Of a DNA stretch of 64,000 bases, positions 7,910-17,340 are shown one piece after another (positions within the stretch are counted from its first letter, which is position 1; each line of letters starts with the position of its first letter). Location of the stretch: contig JAQBPB010000007.1 of assembly GCA_028287745.1 (NCBI GenBank), positions 109,476 to 173,475 of the forward strand, read 5' to 3'. The DNA comes from Chloroflexota bacterium (GTDB lineage: Bacteria > Chloroflexota > Chloroflexia > Chloroheliales > Chloroheliaceae). Position numbers and translations under genes: made by a program. The notes beneath the pieces were generated by a model. The model saw only the letters and a program-made list of their open reading frames with translations, did no database searches and was not told the origin of the DNA.

Positions 7910-8312
7910 GTGTTTAGCCTTTAAGGCAATCCCGGGCGACCGGGTAATGGAACTACTAAGAAAGAAATAGGAAAGTAATTGAGTGCGAGTACTCCTGGCT
8001 TTGGTGCGTCCAAAAATGTTCAAAGATTTTTGTTTCGGGGTAACAGACTTTAACCCGTTTGACTAAAGCAGCTTTTGCTAACAGGTGCAGAAGCGTACCA
8101 CATATTTAGAAGTTATAGACCTATTGGTGGGAATACCATGCCGGGGAACTATAGGGCTTATTTTGTCTTACAACTAAATAGAATAAATGTTCCAATCCTT
8201 TAATTGGTTAATTTTCTCCACCGGCATCCAGCGAGTACCCGGATTCCTCGCTTCGTCTCGGAACGAGGGTGTCAGAGTAGCGCGATTGGGTTAATACTCA
8301 ATGGATACAGAG
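7910..8312. other. Intergenic region between rep-like gene and gatA
   Basis: About 400 bases between two genes that point towards each other. It holds short palindromes such as GCCTTTAAGGC near 7916 and a CCTCG/CGAGG hairpin near 8245-8270, but no clear promoter or RNA family. An open frame from 8204 overlaps gatA on the opposite strand and looks like a shadow. Confidence 0.5.
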
Positions 8313-8356
8313 AAATAAAAAGGACCGCCACTTTTTCCGGTGACGGCCCCTTTAAT
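8313..8356 (-). terminator. Terminator of the gatC-gatA operon
   Basis: Read on the minus strand, AAAGGGGCCGTCAC pairs with GTGGCGGTCCTTT (one bulged G, two wobble pairs) around a 7-base loop and is followed by TTTTATTT. It lies 28 bases past the gatA stop. This is a good intrinsic terminator. Confidence 0.75.
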
Positions 8357-8383
8357 AGAATTTTTGAAACTACCCGGCCTTCA

Positions 8384-9850
8384 TTAAGAAAGGGGCGGGC
8401 GCTGTTTGTGCCACTCGGTAGCCTGTTCGTAGGCGTAAGCAATTTGCAGTACTTTTTCTTCGCCCAGGGCTGGCCCGAGGATCTGGAGACCGACCGGCAA
8501 GCCGTCCGAAAAGCCGCCAGGTATGCTGATACCGGGGATACCGGCCATGTTTGCCGGAATAGTGCAAACGTCCGATAGATACATCGCCAGCGGGTCGGCC
8601 GCTTTTTCACCAATCTTAAAGGCTACCGTCGGTGAGGTGGGCGAGATGATCGCATCGAAGGTTTCGAACACCTTATCAAAGTCCGCTTTAATCAGGGTTC
8701 GGACTTTTTGGGCCTTCAAATAATAAGCATCATAGTAACCGCTGGAAAGGGCATAGGTGCCGATCATAATACGGCGTTTAACCTCCGAGCCAAAAGCTTC
8801 GTCGCGAGTGCGGAAGTAGCCTTCAATCAAGTTTGGCGCTTGCGCGTCGCTATAGCCGTATTTTACCCCGTCGTAGCGGGCCAGGTTAGCGCTGGCTTCC
8901 GAAGGCGCGATAATATAATAGGTCGATAAGGCGTACTTGGTGTGCGGCATCGAAACTTCCTCTACCACGGCCCCCAGTTCCTGGAGCTTGGCGACGGCGG
9001 TCCGGATGGTCCGTTCCACGCCCGGATCCATTCCTTCCACGAAGTACTCTTTAGGTAGGGCCAGCCGCATCCCTTTGATGTCAGGATTCAGGGCTTTGGT
9101 GTAGTCCGGTATTGGCTGGTCAATCGAAGTGCTGTCCCGGCTGTCGAACCCGGCAATGGCATTCATGACCAGGGCGCTATCGGTTACGTCCCGGGTAAAG
9201 GGGCCAACCTGGTCGAGCGAGCTGGCGAAGGCGATTAGCCCATAGCGCGACACCCGGCCGTAGGTTGGTTTGAGTCCGACTACCCCGCATAACGAAGCCG
9301 GTTGCCGGATGGAGCCGCCGGTATCGCTGCCCAGGCTGAGGAAACCCATCCCGGCCGCGACGGCCGCGCTGCTGCCACCGCTGGAGCCGCCCGGCACGGT
9401 ATCCAGGTCCCAGGGATTGTGGGTGGTAAAAAAGCGGCTGTTTTCGGTGCTGCTGCCCATCGCGAACTCGTCCATATTGGTCTTACCTACCAGGACCGTC
9501 CCGGCCTGGCGCAGGCGTTCCACTACGGTAGCGTCATAAACCGGCACGAAATTTTCCAGCATCTTGGAGCTGCAAGTTGTGCGGATACCTTTAGTCGAAA
9601 GGACATCTTTCAAGTTGATAGGAATACCGGCCAGCGGCGAAGTGGCTTCACCTTTCGCCAGGATTTTATCCATTTCATCAGCCTGGGCCAGGGCCTGTTC
9701 CGCTGTAACGGTGACAAAAGCCTTTACTTTATCGTCTACTGCGGCAATCCGGTCCAGGACTGACTGGGTCAGTTCGCGGCTGCTTACTTCTTTTGAGCGA
9801 AGCTTATCAGAAGCTTCTTTTAAGGTCAGATTGAAAAGTTCTCCGGCCAT
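8384..9850 (-). CDS. gatA: Glutamyl-tRNA(Gln)/aspartyl-tRNA(Asn) amidotransferase subunit A
   Basis: GatA is the glutaminase subunit of the GatCAB amidotransferase, releasing ammonia used to convert Glu-tRNA(Gln) or Asp-tRNA(Asn) into the amidated form. The 488-residue protein has the complete amidase signature: catalytic Lys in GIPINLKDV, the Gly/Ser-rich loop [15 protein letters not shown] with the cis-serine, and the nucleophile serine in [12 protein letters not shown]. Length matches the family. ATG 9850 follows GGAGG at 8 bases, and gatC ends 2 bases upstream, giving a tight gatC-gatA operon. gatB, the third subunit, is not in the window and must be elsewhere. Confidence 0.96.
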   Translation of the reverse strand: MAGELFNLTLKEASDKLRSKEVSSRELTQSVLDRIAAVDDKVKAFVTVTAEQALAQADEMDKILAKGEATSPLAGIPINLKDVLSTKGIRTTCSSKMLENFVPVYDATVVERLRQAGTVLVGKTNMDEFAMGSSTENSRFFTTHNPWDLDTVPGGSSGGSSAAVAAGMGFLSLGSDTGGSIRQPASLCGVVGLKPTYGRVSRYGLIAFASSLDQVGPFTRDVTDSALVMNAIAGFDSRDSTSIDQPIPDYTKALNPDIKGMRLALPKEYFVEGMDPGVERTIRTAVAKLQELGAVVEEVSMPHTKYALSTYYIIAPSEASANLARYDGVKYGYSDAQAPNLIEGYFRTRDEAFGSEVKRRIMIGTYALSSGYYDAYYLKAQKVRTLIKADFDKVFETFDAIISPTSPTVAFKIGEKAADPLAMYLSDVCTIPANMAGIPGISIPGGFSDGLPVGLQILGPALGEEKVLQIAYAYEQATEWHKQRPPLS

Positions 9851-9852
9851 TA

Positions 9853-10146
9853 TTACTGTCCTCCGAAAACGGGGCGGACCCGGAAGGAAGAATCTTCACG
9901 ACCCGGGGCGTTGGCTAATACATCTTCCGGCGATAAAGAAGGCCGGGCTTCGTCCGGGCGCATCAGATTCTGGATGGTAATTACCTGGGCGGTCGGCGGA
10001 ATATGGCTGGTTTCTAGTTCACCTAACATTTCAAAATAGTCTAGAATTGGCGCTAATTCTTCACGCATGCGCTCTTTTTCGTTGTCGTCCAGGCCCAACC
10101 GGGCCAGCACGGCAACATTATCAACGACTTCTCGTTCCAATTTCAT
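9853..10146 (-). CDS. gatC: Glutamyl-tRNA(Gln) amidotransferase subunit C
   Basis: GatC is the small subunit that wraps around GatA and GatB and stabilises the complex. The 97-residue product has the family pattern: a helical start [20 protein letters not shown], then [13 protein letters not shown], then [18 protein letters not shown] and the C-terminal FRVRPVF (family: F.VP.V). ATG is preceded by AGGAG at 10 bases. It is the first gene of the operon with gatA 2 bases downstream. Its promoter should lie in 10147-10424, which it shares with the divergent glycosyltransferase gene. Confidence 0.93.
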   Translation of the reverse strand: MKLEREVVDNVAVLARLGLDDNEKERMREELAPILDYFEMLGELETSHIPPTAQVITIQNLMRPDEARPSLSPEDVLANAPGREDSSFRVRPVFGGQ

Positions 10147-10424
10147 CCGGAGTATGCTCCTAACTTATTAATTCTCCGCCAGTATTATAGCTTTTAATGG
10201 GCTATTGCTTCTTTGCTGTTGAGCAAGATTATAGCATTGTCAACCTGGCCTAACAAGTAAAACAATATTTTTAGCCCCTATTATGGACTACCCATGTCCT
10301 TCAAGTGGAACGAATCGTGATAGAATAGCGTTTTGAATACAGAATAGGAAGCGAATTGCCCAGAAGGTAAATTAACCTTGTCCCGGCAATTATTTGAAAA
10401 TTTATAAGGAGACAAACACTAATA

Positions 10425-11768
10425 ATGGAAGTTAACCTCCCAGGCCAGCCAGGTTTGCCGCAAAAATGGAGTTTCTTTAAATGGTCGCGCCTGTGGGTTG
10501 TTTTAGCCTGTAGCATTGCTTTGCTGGCTACGCTAGCCGCTTATAATCTTCTCAACCATATTCTACCCACCGCCGACGATGTTGAACTTTACTTTCGTTA
10601 CGCCCGCTGGGCTTTGAATGGCGACTTACCCTATCGCGACTATATTATTGAATACCCGCCTTTTTCGCTGGTTTTCTTTATACTACCGGCCCTTTTGAGT
10701 TATCCGCTGGGTGGGTTGGAATTAGAACGCTATAAACTCCTGTTTCACACTCAATGTTTTGCCCTTAACCTGGCAACCCTGTGGTTGGCTTACTCTCTTT
10801 TGCGGCGGCTTTATCCGGCCGTAGCCCTCAAGGCCCACCATAATTTGAGCTGGCGGATAGGGGCTTTTACTTTCGGCTCTATCCTGATATCGCTTTACCT
10901 GATGCAGCGTTTTGATGTCGGGGCCACTTTTCTAACCACACTCTCTATCTGGCTTTTTTATAAGCACCGCCCGGCCTGGTCCGGGGTAGCCCTTGGGTTA
11001 GGCTTTACGGCCAAGTTATATCCGGGGATTCTTCTACCGCTGGTGCTGCTGTATTTCCTGTATGTCAAGAACGATTGGCGTTCCATCTGGCGCTACCTGG
11101 CCGGCTTTAGTGTGGCCTGCGCAGTCGTCCTGGTGCCGTTTATATTGACCGGGTCAAACGGCTTGAGGGCCTTTTTGTCGTATCACTCTGACCGGGGGAT
11201 TGAGCTTGAAACTATCTATGCCAGTATTATTGTTTTCGGTTCCTACCTGGGTTTGACCCAGGCCCTTTCGATGACCGACCACGGCGGTCTAGGGCTGGCT
11301 TCTTCCTGGGTGAAGCCGCTGGCAACTACCAGCACACTCCTGACGGTCGCCGGTCTGCTACTGATTTATTTCTTTATCTGGCGCACACTGTCCAGGAATG
11401 GCGGGCGGGTCCGGCTGGATTGGTTTGTAAATGTGGTCAGCCTGACTATTCTCTGGTTTATCCTGGCGAATAAAGTCCTTTCACCGCAGTACCTGGTCTG
11501 GCTCTTGCCGTTCGTGCCTACCTGGCGGGGTTGGACTAAAACCATTCTCTTTTTAATCGCCCTGCCCCTCAGCTTTATCCCGTTCCCCTTCCTGATAGAC
11601 TGGTTGGCCCGCCTGGATGCCTTGCCCTTCGTTATTTTGAGCATCCGAAACGGCCTGCTGGTGGCAATTTTTGTCTTGCTGGTCCGCGATATCTGGCCGG
11701 GTGGTTTGTTCAGCCGCCGTCCGGCCGGTAAGTCACCAACTCCCGGCGATTTATCCGAAGTAGCCTGA
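10425..11768 (+). CDS. GT87/DUF2029-like membrane glycosyltransferase
   Basis: A 447-residue protein with about ten hydrophobic segments, resembling the DUF2029/GT87 family of polyprenol-phosphate-mannose-dependent mannosyltransferases. The diagnostic first outer loop is present: an acidic pair in ADDVELYFRYARWALNG, then LPYRDYIIEYPPFS, which is the pY.D...YPP signature. Further support is FDVGATFLTTLSIWLF and NKVLSPQYLVWLLPF in the later membrane helices, also typical. It probably acts at the cytoplasmic membrane on a lipid-linked sugar donor. GGAG is 13 bases before ATG. It ends at an intrinsic terminator (11795-11826). The acceptor is unknown; other GT-C enzymes share this architecture. 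Confidence 0.75.
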   Translation: MEVNLPGQPGLPQKWSFFKWSRLWVVLACSIALLATLAAYNLLNHILPTADDVELYFRYARWALNGDLPYRDYIIEYPPFSLVFFILPALLSYPLGGLELERYKLLFHTQCFALNLATLWLAYSLLRRLYPAVALKAHHNLSWRIGAFTFGSILISLYLMQRFDVGATFLTTLSIWLFYKHRPAWSGVALGLGFTAKLYPGILLPLVLLYFLYVKNDWRSIWRYLAGFSVACAVVLVPFILTGSNGLRAFLSYHSDRGIELETIYASIIVFGSYLGLTQALSMTDHGGLGLASSWVKPLATTSTLLTVAGLLLIYFFIWRTLSRNGGRVRLDWFVNVVSLTILWFILANKVLSPQYLVWLLPFVPTWRGWTKTILFLIALPLSFIPFPFLIDWLARLDALPFVILSIRNGLLVAIFVLLVRDIWPGGLFSRRPAGKSPTPGDLSEVA

Positions 11769-11772
11769 CAGC

Positions 11773-11997
11773 CTAAGAAGGTTTGTTTGAATTTGACCCT
11801 TCCTCTACTGGAAGGGTCTTTTCTTTTAGGGTGGGGTTTTGAAGTTTCCGCCGTTTTAACTGGCGCGCTCGCCGCCTGGACAGGATAAACATCACCAGCA
11901 GATAAGCAATCAAGCCGATTACTATTAATTCGTCGAGATTATTTCCGTGAAGCAGCAGGCCGTACGTGGGAAAAGGTGGCGTGAGGAAAATGGGCAA
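11773..11997 (-). CDS. Small single-pass membrane protein
   Basis: A 74-residue product starting at TTG 11997, with GGAG 7 bases upstream. One hydrophobic helix (LDELIVIGLIAYLLVMFIL, about residues 22-40) is followed by a strongly basic stretch SRRRARQLKRRK and a polar tail, so the C-terminus should be cytoplasmic. No family was recognised. Its last codons overlap the intrinsic terminator of the convergent glycosyltransferase gene. The start and hydrophobic pattern look real, but the size and lack of known relatives leave doubt. Confidence 0.5.
   Translation of the reverse strand: MPIFLTPPFPTYGLLLHGNNLDELIVIGLIAYLLVMFILSRRRARQLKRRKLQNPTLKEKTLPVEEGSNSNKPS
11795..11826 (+). terminator. Terminator of the GT87-like gene
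   Basis: GACCCTTCC (11795-11803) and GGAAGGGTC (11810-11818) form a perfect 9-bp stem with a 6-base loop, followed by TTTTCTTTT. It lies 27 bases after the stop and inside the 3' coding part of the minus-strand small membrane protein. Confidence 0.85.
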
Positions 11998-12053
11998 AGT
12001 TAAACTCCAGCGCAGATTACTATCAAACCGGCCGGTCCTGGCAGCCAGGGCTT

Positions 12054-13013
12054 TTACTCGGCCGGTTTTTGCAGCACAAACAGTTTTTGCAGTCCCCAGT
12101 CGCCAATTTGAGGTAAATGAGCACCTAGCCGGTGAATAAGGTTCCGGTAGTTGCGCTGGCCGTTGCGGACGAAGAAAGGATAAATCGCCCAGGTCAGGAC
12201 ATAATAAGTGCTGCTAAAGCGCCGGACCTGTTTGAGGTCAAAGTAATTTTTGGCGAAAGATAGGAAGTCTGGTTCATTCAGGTAGCAGTTATGCCAGAGA
12301 GGAACCATTGTTTCGAGGCCCAACCGCTGGCGCAACCGGTTAAGGTTTTCGGCGGTTTGGTCGGTTACTTCGCTAACCAGGAACAGGCCGCCCGGCTTGA
12401 GGACCCGCCAGGCTTCTAATAAGGCGGTCTTCTGGTGTTCGGCGCTGCCCAGGTTTATCAGGCAGCGTTTGGTAATTACCTTATCAAATGAGTTGTCGGG
12501 GAAATCGAGGCTTAAGAAATTTCCTACCCGGAACGAGACTGACCCGGCCAGCCGACCGGCCCGGCCCAGGTTCAGGTTAGCGTAATCAATCATACTTGGC
12601 GCGTAATCAATCCCGGTTATCCGCACCGGCTTATGCCGGGCTAATTGGACCGTGGTGTAGCCATTTGCACACCCGGCATCCAGCACCCGGTCGCCGTCTT
12701 TGAGGTATTTTGACAGGATTACCCCTTCGTGGCGCAGCATGGTTTCATCCACCCAGCTTGCGCTTGGTGAAAGCCCATATTTACGGCCCCGGCGTTCCCA
12801 GTGCAGCCGAATAGTTTCCAACTCTTCCGGAAGGTCCGTGCGAGTGGAATTGGCTGGCCGGTTTGTTTCGGGCGAACGCCAAAAGTCAGACTGGTTATAA
12901 GTTTTTGAGTTAGAATTCGCGCTATCGGCTGGGGTAGCTCCCGAAGGAGGCTCTGGTAAGACTTCCGCTGAATCCGCTGGGTAGAAGTGGAAATTACTTT
13001 CGTTAATACTCAT
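12054..13013 (-). CDS. Class I SAM-dependent methyltransferase
   Basis: A 319-residue protein with a class I methyltransferase core of the Methyltransf_11/25 type. Motif I is VLDAGCANGYTTVQLA, followed by the acidic end of strand two (ITGIDYAPSMIDYA), motif post-I and motif II (FPDNSFDKVITKRCLINLG), and motif III (EAWRVLKPGGLFLVSEV). The first ~95 residues are polar and probably disordered. The C-terminal half (YYVLTWAIYPFFV) is more specific and may bind substrate or membrane. Only a weak GAGCG ribosome site precedes ATG 13013. The neighbour downstream is the small membrane protein, 56 bases away. Substrate unknown. Confidence 0.82.
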   Translation of the reverse strand: MSINESNFHFYPADSAEVLPEPPSGATPADSANSNSKTYNQSDFWRSPETNRPANSTRTDLPEELETIRLHWERRGRKYGLSPSASWVDETMLRHEGVILSKYLKDGDRVLDAGCANGYTTVQLARHKPVRITGIDYAPSMIDYANLNLGRAGRLAGSVSFRVGNFLSLDFPDNSFDKVITKRCLINLGSAEHQKTALLEAWRVLKPGGLFLVSEVTDQTAENLNRLRQRLGLETMVPLWHNCYLNEPDFLSFAKNYFDLKQVRRFSSTYYVLTWAIYPFFVRNGQRNYRNLIHRLGAHLPQIGDWGLQKLFVLQKPAE

Positions 13014-13394
13014 TACAACGCTCTACTACTTGCGCCTTTATTCCATCGTTATTTTTATCTGAATATAAATATAACGCCGGGTATTACTGCCAGGTTCCTA
13101 CAATATTTAAATCCACTATTCAAATCTTTGTGAACTAACTGCTCTTAATCTAAGGGTTTGCGTGTACCAAAACAACTGCCGGTAAAAACAGTCCACTTCT
13201 TAATTATAGCAGATTTTTTAACGGCATGACTACAGGCTCCTTTTTGATAATTAAGCTTGGGGTAAGAAAGTTAGTTATTTTCATATAAATAAAGGACAGG
13301 TGGCCGCAGTTAACCGCGCAACTTCTTGGCAGGTGACTTTTGTGATACGCACCACCCAATTTTCTGTCAATTTTAAATTTTCCGGCATAACCTA
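13014..13394. other. Intergenic region between methyltransferase and the PP2C gene
   Basis: A 380-base AT-rich stretch between divergent genes. It should contain the minus-strand promoter of the methyltransferase. Small open frames here have no ribosome site or recognisable product. No structured RNA was recognised. Confidence 0.5.
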
Positions 13395-13442
13395 TTGACA
13401 ACTTCTAAAAAGGTGCTACCATTAGTGTAGAAATTACACTAA
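13395..13442 (+). promoter_or_regulatory. Promoter and operator of the TerY-P-like operon
   Basis: TTGACA (13395-13400) and TACCAT (13417-13422) are separated by 16 bases. The transcription start region is covered by a perfect inverted repeat, TTAGTGTA (13422-13429) and TACACTAA (13435-13442), with 5 bases between arms. This layout is typical of a repressor site that blocks initiation. Its repressor is unknown and not obviously encoded nearby. Confidence 0.75.
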
Positions 13443-13458
13443 GAACGGAGCGTTCAAA

Positions 13459-14208
13459 ATGGAACTCTTCAACTTGAAAGCCGGAAGTGTCCCTGGCAAA
13501 GATCACCTCTTCCGCCAGGCCAATTCCCAGGACAAGTATAGCTGGGCCAGCTTTGAAAACCAGGGCAGGCTCTACCAGGCCGGGATTGTCTGTGACGGTT
13601 GCGGTTCGGCCGGACAAAGTGAGGTCGGGGCAGCCCTGTTAGCGGAGTTTGGCGTAGCCGAGTTGGCGCGGTTGATTTGTCAGGGCTATTCCCTGGAAGA
13701 CCTGCCGGAAGCGTTATACCGGTCGAGCCTTAACTTCCTGCGGGAAGTTACCCGTCTGGTGGCTGCAGGAAAGGAGCCCGCCGCTTTTATTGGCCGCTAT
13801 TTGCTGGCAACCGTCCTGGGTTTCCTGGTGAGCGAAGACCAAACCCTGGTTTTCGCGGCGGGTGACGGCCTGATAATCATCAATGACCGGCTCGAACTGC
13901 GGGATGAGGCCAACCGGCCAAATTACCTGGCTTACGGCTTACTGCCGCCCGAAGCCCTGACCGGCCCGGTCCCCTTTCGTGACAACTTTGACTACCAGCT
14001 GTTACCCACCGCCGGGATTGAGCGGTTGGCGGTCTGGACCGACGGCCTGGACCCGGCCTTAAGCGGTGAAACCTGGAACTTGCCCGGACCACGCGGCCTG
14101 CAGCGCAAGTTGAACATCTGGAGCAAGCGCAAGCTTTTGGCCGATGATACTACCGGCATAACCCTGGAAAGGGCCGTTCAGGAGTTGCAAAATGCAAGTA
14201 CTTATTAA
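13459..14208 (+). CDS. PP2C-like protein phosphatase (TerY-P triad)
   Basis: A 249-residue serine/threonine phosphatase of the PP2C (PPM) family, probably acting on the kinase encoded next or on its targets. The metal-binding motifs are visible: VCDGCGSAGQSEVGA with D46, AAGDGLIIIND with D136 and the terminal LADDTTGITL with D229/D230. It is a compact version of the domain with no extra regions. ATG 13459 lies downstream of a strong promoter and operator. The end overlaps the start of the kinase gene by 17 bases, indicating coupling. Phosphatase, kinase plus zinc ribbon, and vWA protein together match the TerY-P triad described in tellurite-resistance-type stress systems. Confidence 0.85.
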   Translation: MELFNLKAGSVPGKDHLFRQANSQDKYSWASFENQGRLYQAGIVCDGCGSAGQSEVGAALLAEFGVAELARLICQGYSLEDLPEALYRSSLNFLREVTRLVAAGKEPAAFIGRYLLATVLGFLVSEDQTLVFAAGDGLIIINDRLELRDEANRPNYLAYGLLPPEALTGPVPFRDNFDYQLLPTAGIERLAVWTDGLDPALSGETWNLPGPRGLQRKLNIWSKRKLLADDTTGITLERAVQELQNASTY

Positions 14209-16057
14209 CAACCGGCGGGTCAACCTGGGCGAGCGTGATGTCCTGGGTTCCGGCGGCGAAGCGGTCGTCTACAGGCATAAAGATTTGGCGGTCAAGCTTT
14301 ATCACACCCCGGACCAGGCCAGGGCCGCTAAATTGCTGGACTTGCTACAATTGGCCGGTCGCTTGCCGGTGGGCGTAATTGCGCCCCGCCAGCCTGTCTA
14401 CGACCCGGCCGGACAGGCGATTATTGGGTTCACGATGGAGGCCGTACCGGAGAAGCTTTTGCCGTTAGCCAGCCTGCGTAACAAAGCCTTCCGGGCCAAT
14501 CACGGCTTTAATAACCGCCAGGTAGCGGAATTATTCCTTGAAATCCATTCTATCTTGCGGCAAATCCATGCCGCCGGGCTGGTAGTCGGCGACTTTAACG
14601 AACTTAACCTGCTTTTTGAGGCTAACCGGCCGGTCTTTATTGACGTGGACAGCTACCAGTTTGGGCCTTATGCCTGCCCGGTGGCGACCGAAGCCTTTTT
14701 GGACCCGCAACTCTACGGCCTGGACCTGGCGGCTTCGCCAAAGTTCCGGCCTGAGAACGACTGGTACAGTTTCGCGGTCATGCTTTTCCGTTCGCTTCTT
14801 CTGGCCCATCCCTTTGGCGGCACCCATCCCCAGGTCAAGAAACTGGTCGAGCGGGCGGCACAGGGTTTATACCTTTTGGACAACGAAGTAACATATCCCA
14901 CAATGGCCTTTACGCCCTGGCTGTTGTCGAACGAGTTAAGTGAAGTATTCCGGCCAATCTTTGTGGGGCAGCAGCGGGGCATCTTTCCGGCCCAGAAGCT
15001 GGCCGAATACGCTCAGGATTTAGTAGAATGTCGGGCCTGCCGGAACTGGTTTCCTGGGCAGCGCCGCTTTTGTCCGGCATGCCAGCCTTCAACCGGCTTT
15101 AGCTTCCCGCAACCGGTTTTCCAGGTTGGCGGGTTACAGGCCCTGGAATGGCTGGCCGCTGCCGGTGAAATTGTGGCCTGCCAGGTCTCTGGAGACAAGG
15201 TTCGGCTGCTGGCCCGCGAAGCTGACACGGCCGTACTGTATATTATAAGAAGCAACAAGGTTTTTGAGCGGTCCGAAATGTTCCGCTGGCTGCCCGGCGC
15301 GGCTTACGCTTTTATGGAAGAATGCCTGGTGGTCAATCCCTTTGGCAGCGGCGACTTACTTTTGCTGGGCCTGGGACCGGCGGGTAAAGTAACCCCTTTG
15401 CACAGAACCTGTACCGGCCTGTATGAGGGCCGGGCGGCCTTTGCCACAACCGGCCGCTACCTTTACCGCCTGGCCGGTGGCATGCTGATGCAGGGTGAAT
15501 TGAAAAAAGGCCGCCTGGAAGACCGGCCCCTATCGGCCGTCCTGGAAGGCCAGACCCGCTTTAGCGCTTTCAGGGAAGCGGCGGGCGACACAGTCATCGG
15601 CTTTAGCCGGGTCTTTAAGAACTATGAGTGGTTCTGCCTGGAAAAAGGCTGCCGGACCTCCTGGCCGGTAGGCCCGCTTGAACCGGACGAAGCGCTGCTG
15701 GATTTCACGGTTAAGCCGGGTGGAGCGGAAAGGTTGCTCATCCGGCAAACTCGCCGGGCCGGTCTGGACTATATCCGGCTGGATGTTATTTCAACTGATG
15801 GCCGGTCCCTCCTGGCAAAAAGCCGCCGGGTGGAAGAAACCGGGGGACAGGGAAATCCGGGCCGGGGCCTCTTCCGCTCAGGCGTGGCAATCTGGCCGGG
15901 AGCCGGAGGTTTGCAAAAAGAGCGCCTTAGCCTGGGACAGCGCACCGAGTTAAGCGCGGCCGGACCCTATCTGAACGAAGCGACAACCCTGCTGGCCTAC
16001 CAGGACGGTTTGCTGGCGGTGACGGACAACCGGTTATGGAAATTAACCCTGGCCTGA
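14192..16057 (+). CDS. Kinase-like protein with zinc ribbon (TerY-P triad)
   Basis: A 621-residue protein. The N-terminal ~260 residues form a protein-kinase-like domain: Gly-rich loop GSGGEAVVY (19-27), Lys35 in AVKLY, catalytic loop GDFNELN with D134 and N139, and the metal motif FIDVDSYQFG (D151/D153) in place of DFG. This DVDSYQ form is characteristic of the kinase in TerY-P triads. A zinc ribbon follows, with C280-x2-C283 and C294-x2-C297. The remaining 300 residues have repeated beta-rich segments (LVVNPFGSGDLLLLGLG and others) that may form a propeller-like sensor. Start ATG has GGAG 7 bases upstream. It overlaps the phosphatase gene. Substrates are unknown; the vWA protein downstream is a likely one. 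Confidence 0.85.
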   Translation: MQVLINNRRVNLGERDVLGSGGEAVVYRHKDLAVKLYHTPDQARAAKLLDLLQLAGRLPVGVIAPRQPVYDPAGQAIIGFTMEAVPEKLLPLASLRNKAFRANHGFNNRQVAELFLEIHSILRQIHAAGLVVGDFNELNLLFEANRPVFIDVDSYQFGPYACPVATEAFLDPQLYGLDLAASPKFRPENDWYSFAVMLFRSLLLAHPFGGTHPQVKKLVERAAQGLYLLDNEVTYPTMAFTPWLLSNELSEVFRPIFVGQQRGIFPAQKLAEYAQDLVECRACRNWFPGQRRFCPACQPSTGFSFPQPVFQVGGLQALEWLAAAGEIVACQVSGDKVRLLAREADTAVLYIIRSNKVFERSEMFRWLPGAAYAFMEECLVVNPFGSGDLLLLGLGPAGKVTPLHRTCTGLYEGRAAFATTGRYLYRLAGGMLMQGELKKGRLEDRPLSAVLEGQTRFSAFREAAGDTVIGFSRVFKNYEWFCLEKGCRTSWPVGPLEPDEALLDFTVKPGGAERLLIRQTRRAGLDYIRLDVISTDGRSLLAKSRRVEETGGQGNPGRGLFRSGVAIWPGAGGLQKERLSLGQRTELSAAGPYLNEATTLLAYQDGLLAVTDNRLWKLTLA

Positions 16058-16179
16058 CCGGTTGCGTTAAAGGACGGGCTGGCGCGTGGCACCTTGACCA
16101 GCCACCGCTAAACGTAATACCAAAAAGCCAGGGCCGGTAAAGCCTTATAATAGATGAAATTAGTGGGAAGGAAAAAAAG

Positions 16180-17127
16180 ATGACCACTTTACAAAATGTT
16201 AACACCGGGTTCCCGGCATTTTACGACAGGGCCAAAGTCGGTAAACTTTATTTGCCGGATATGGTTGCCGCCGCCGCTGCCGGACAGGTTTCCGGTCTGA
16301 CTCCCTCCAGCCAGGACCAGCAGAGGGTAATGCTGCTCCTGGTAGATCCCCAGGTTGACTTCATCTTTACCGAAGGTTCTTTGAGCGTGCCGGGCGCGGT
16401 TGATGATACCCGCCGCACGATTGAATGGATTTACCGGAACGCCGGGCAAGTAACCAGCATCAGCGCTTCTCTGGACAGCCATACCACTTTTCAAATTTTC
16501 TACCCGACCTGGTGGGGCAACGACCAGGGCGAGCACCCCGCTCCGTACACTCAGATTACGACCGATGATATTCACCGGGGTGTCTGGAAACCGCTGGTTG
16601 AACCGGCCTGGTCTATCCGCTACGTGGAAGAACTGGAAAAAGGCGGCAAGTATTCACTGATGATCTGGCCCTATCACACCATGATTGGCACCCCCGGCCA
16701 GTCGCTGGTCCCGACCCTGTCCGAAGCGATTATCTACCACTCGGCGGCCCGCCACTCCCAGCCGACCTGGCTGATTAAAGGCTCTATTCCCCAGACCGAG
16801 AACTACTCGATCCTGGAACCGGAGGTCAAAGTGCCAAAGCACCCGCTGGGCGGCGTAAACACGGCTTTCCTGGATACCCTGGCAAAATATGACCTGGTCT
16901 ACGTGGCCGGTCAGGCAAAAAGCCACTGCGTACTGTCCACCATGCGGTCTATCATGCAGTACTTTGCCGGACAGCCACAGGTGATCGCCAAATTGCGCTT
17001 CCTGATGGACTGCACTTCTTCGGTAGTCCACCCGGCGGTTGATTTTGACGCCCTGGCTAATACCGAGCTGAACCAGATGGCCCAAAAAGGTATGCGCCTG
17101 GTGACTTCCCTCGACCCTATCGGCTAA
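16180..17127 (+). CDS. Isochorismatase/nicotinamidase-like cysteine hydrolase
   Basis: A 315-residue member of the isochorismatase superfamily, longer than the ~200 residues of PncA. The catalytic triad can be assigned: D56 in LLVDPQVDF, K200 in WLIKGS and C250 in AKSHCV. A metal-site pattern DSH (D99, H101) and the WPYHTMIGTPGQSL segment resemble nicotinamidases, which convert nicotinamide to nicotinate in NAD salvage. AAGGA precedes ATG. It lies 122 bases after the kinase and 213 before the vWA gene, on the same strand, with its own possible -10 (TATAAT, 16146-16151). Its place inside the triad suggests a functional link with NAD metabolism, but this is inference; other amide or ester substrates are possible. 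Confidence 0.85.
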   Translation: MTTLQNVNTGFPAFYDRAKVGKLYLPDMVAAAAAGQVSGLTPSSQDQQRVMLLLVDPQVDFIFTEGSLSVPGAVDDTRRTIEWIYRNAGQVTSISASLDSHTTFQIFYPTWWGNDQGEHPAPYTQITTDDIHRGVWKPLVEPAWSIRYVEELEKGGKYSLMIWPYHTMIGTPGQSLVPTLSEAIIYHSAARHSQPTWLIKGSIPQTENYSILEPEVKVPKHPLGGVNTAFLDTLAKYDLVYVAGQAKSHCVLSTMRSIMQYFAGQPQVIAKLRFLMDCTSSVVHPAVDFDALANTELNQMAQKGMRLVTSLDPIG

Positions 17128-17181
17128 ATCTTTGTAAGTTAAAGTAAGCCTTGCCCACTTTGTCCCGCTTTTAATGTATTT

Positions 17182-17211
17182 CCCGGTGCGGTGCGAAACC
17201 GCCGCACCGGG
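17182..17211. terminator. GC-rich hairpin between hydrolase and vWA gene
   Basis: CCCGGTGCGG (17182-17191) and CCGCACCGGG (17202-17211) form a perfect 10-bp stem with a 10-base loop. No T-run follows, so it is at best a pausing, processing or factor-dependent termination site that may set the amount of vWA transcript. Confidence 0.45.
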
Positions 17212-17340
17212 GATAAATAGCCGGTCCTAACCTGACGACCCTGCCTGACAGGCCGCCACTGGTTTAAGTATGCCAGAAAATGGTACGGGCCAGCCAAAAA
17301 TTGCCACGCTTATTAAGGGCTTCTTGAAAGGAGCAGGAAA

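Noticed and set aside
8204..8578. 124-codon frame overlapping the 3' end of gatA
   Set aside because: Antisense to gatA for half of its length, lies over the gatA terminator, and has no protein-like features.
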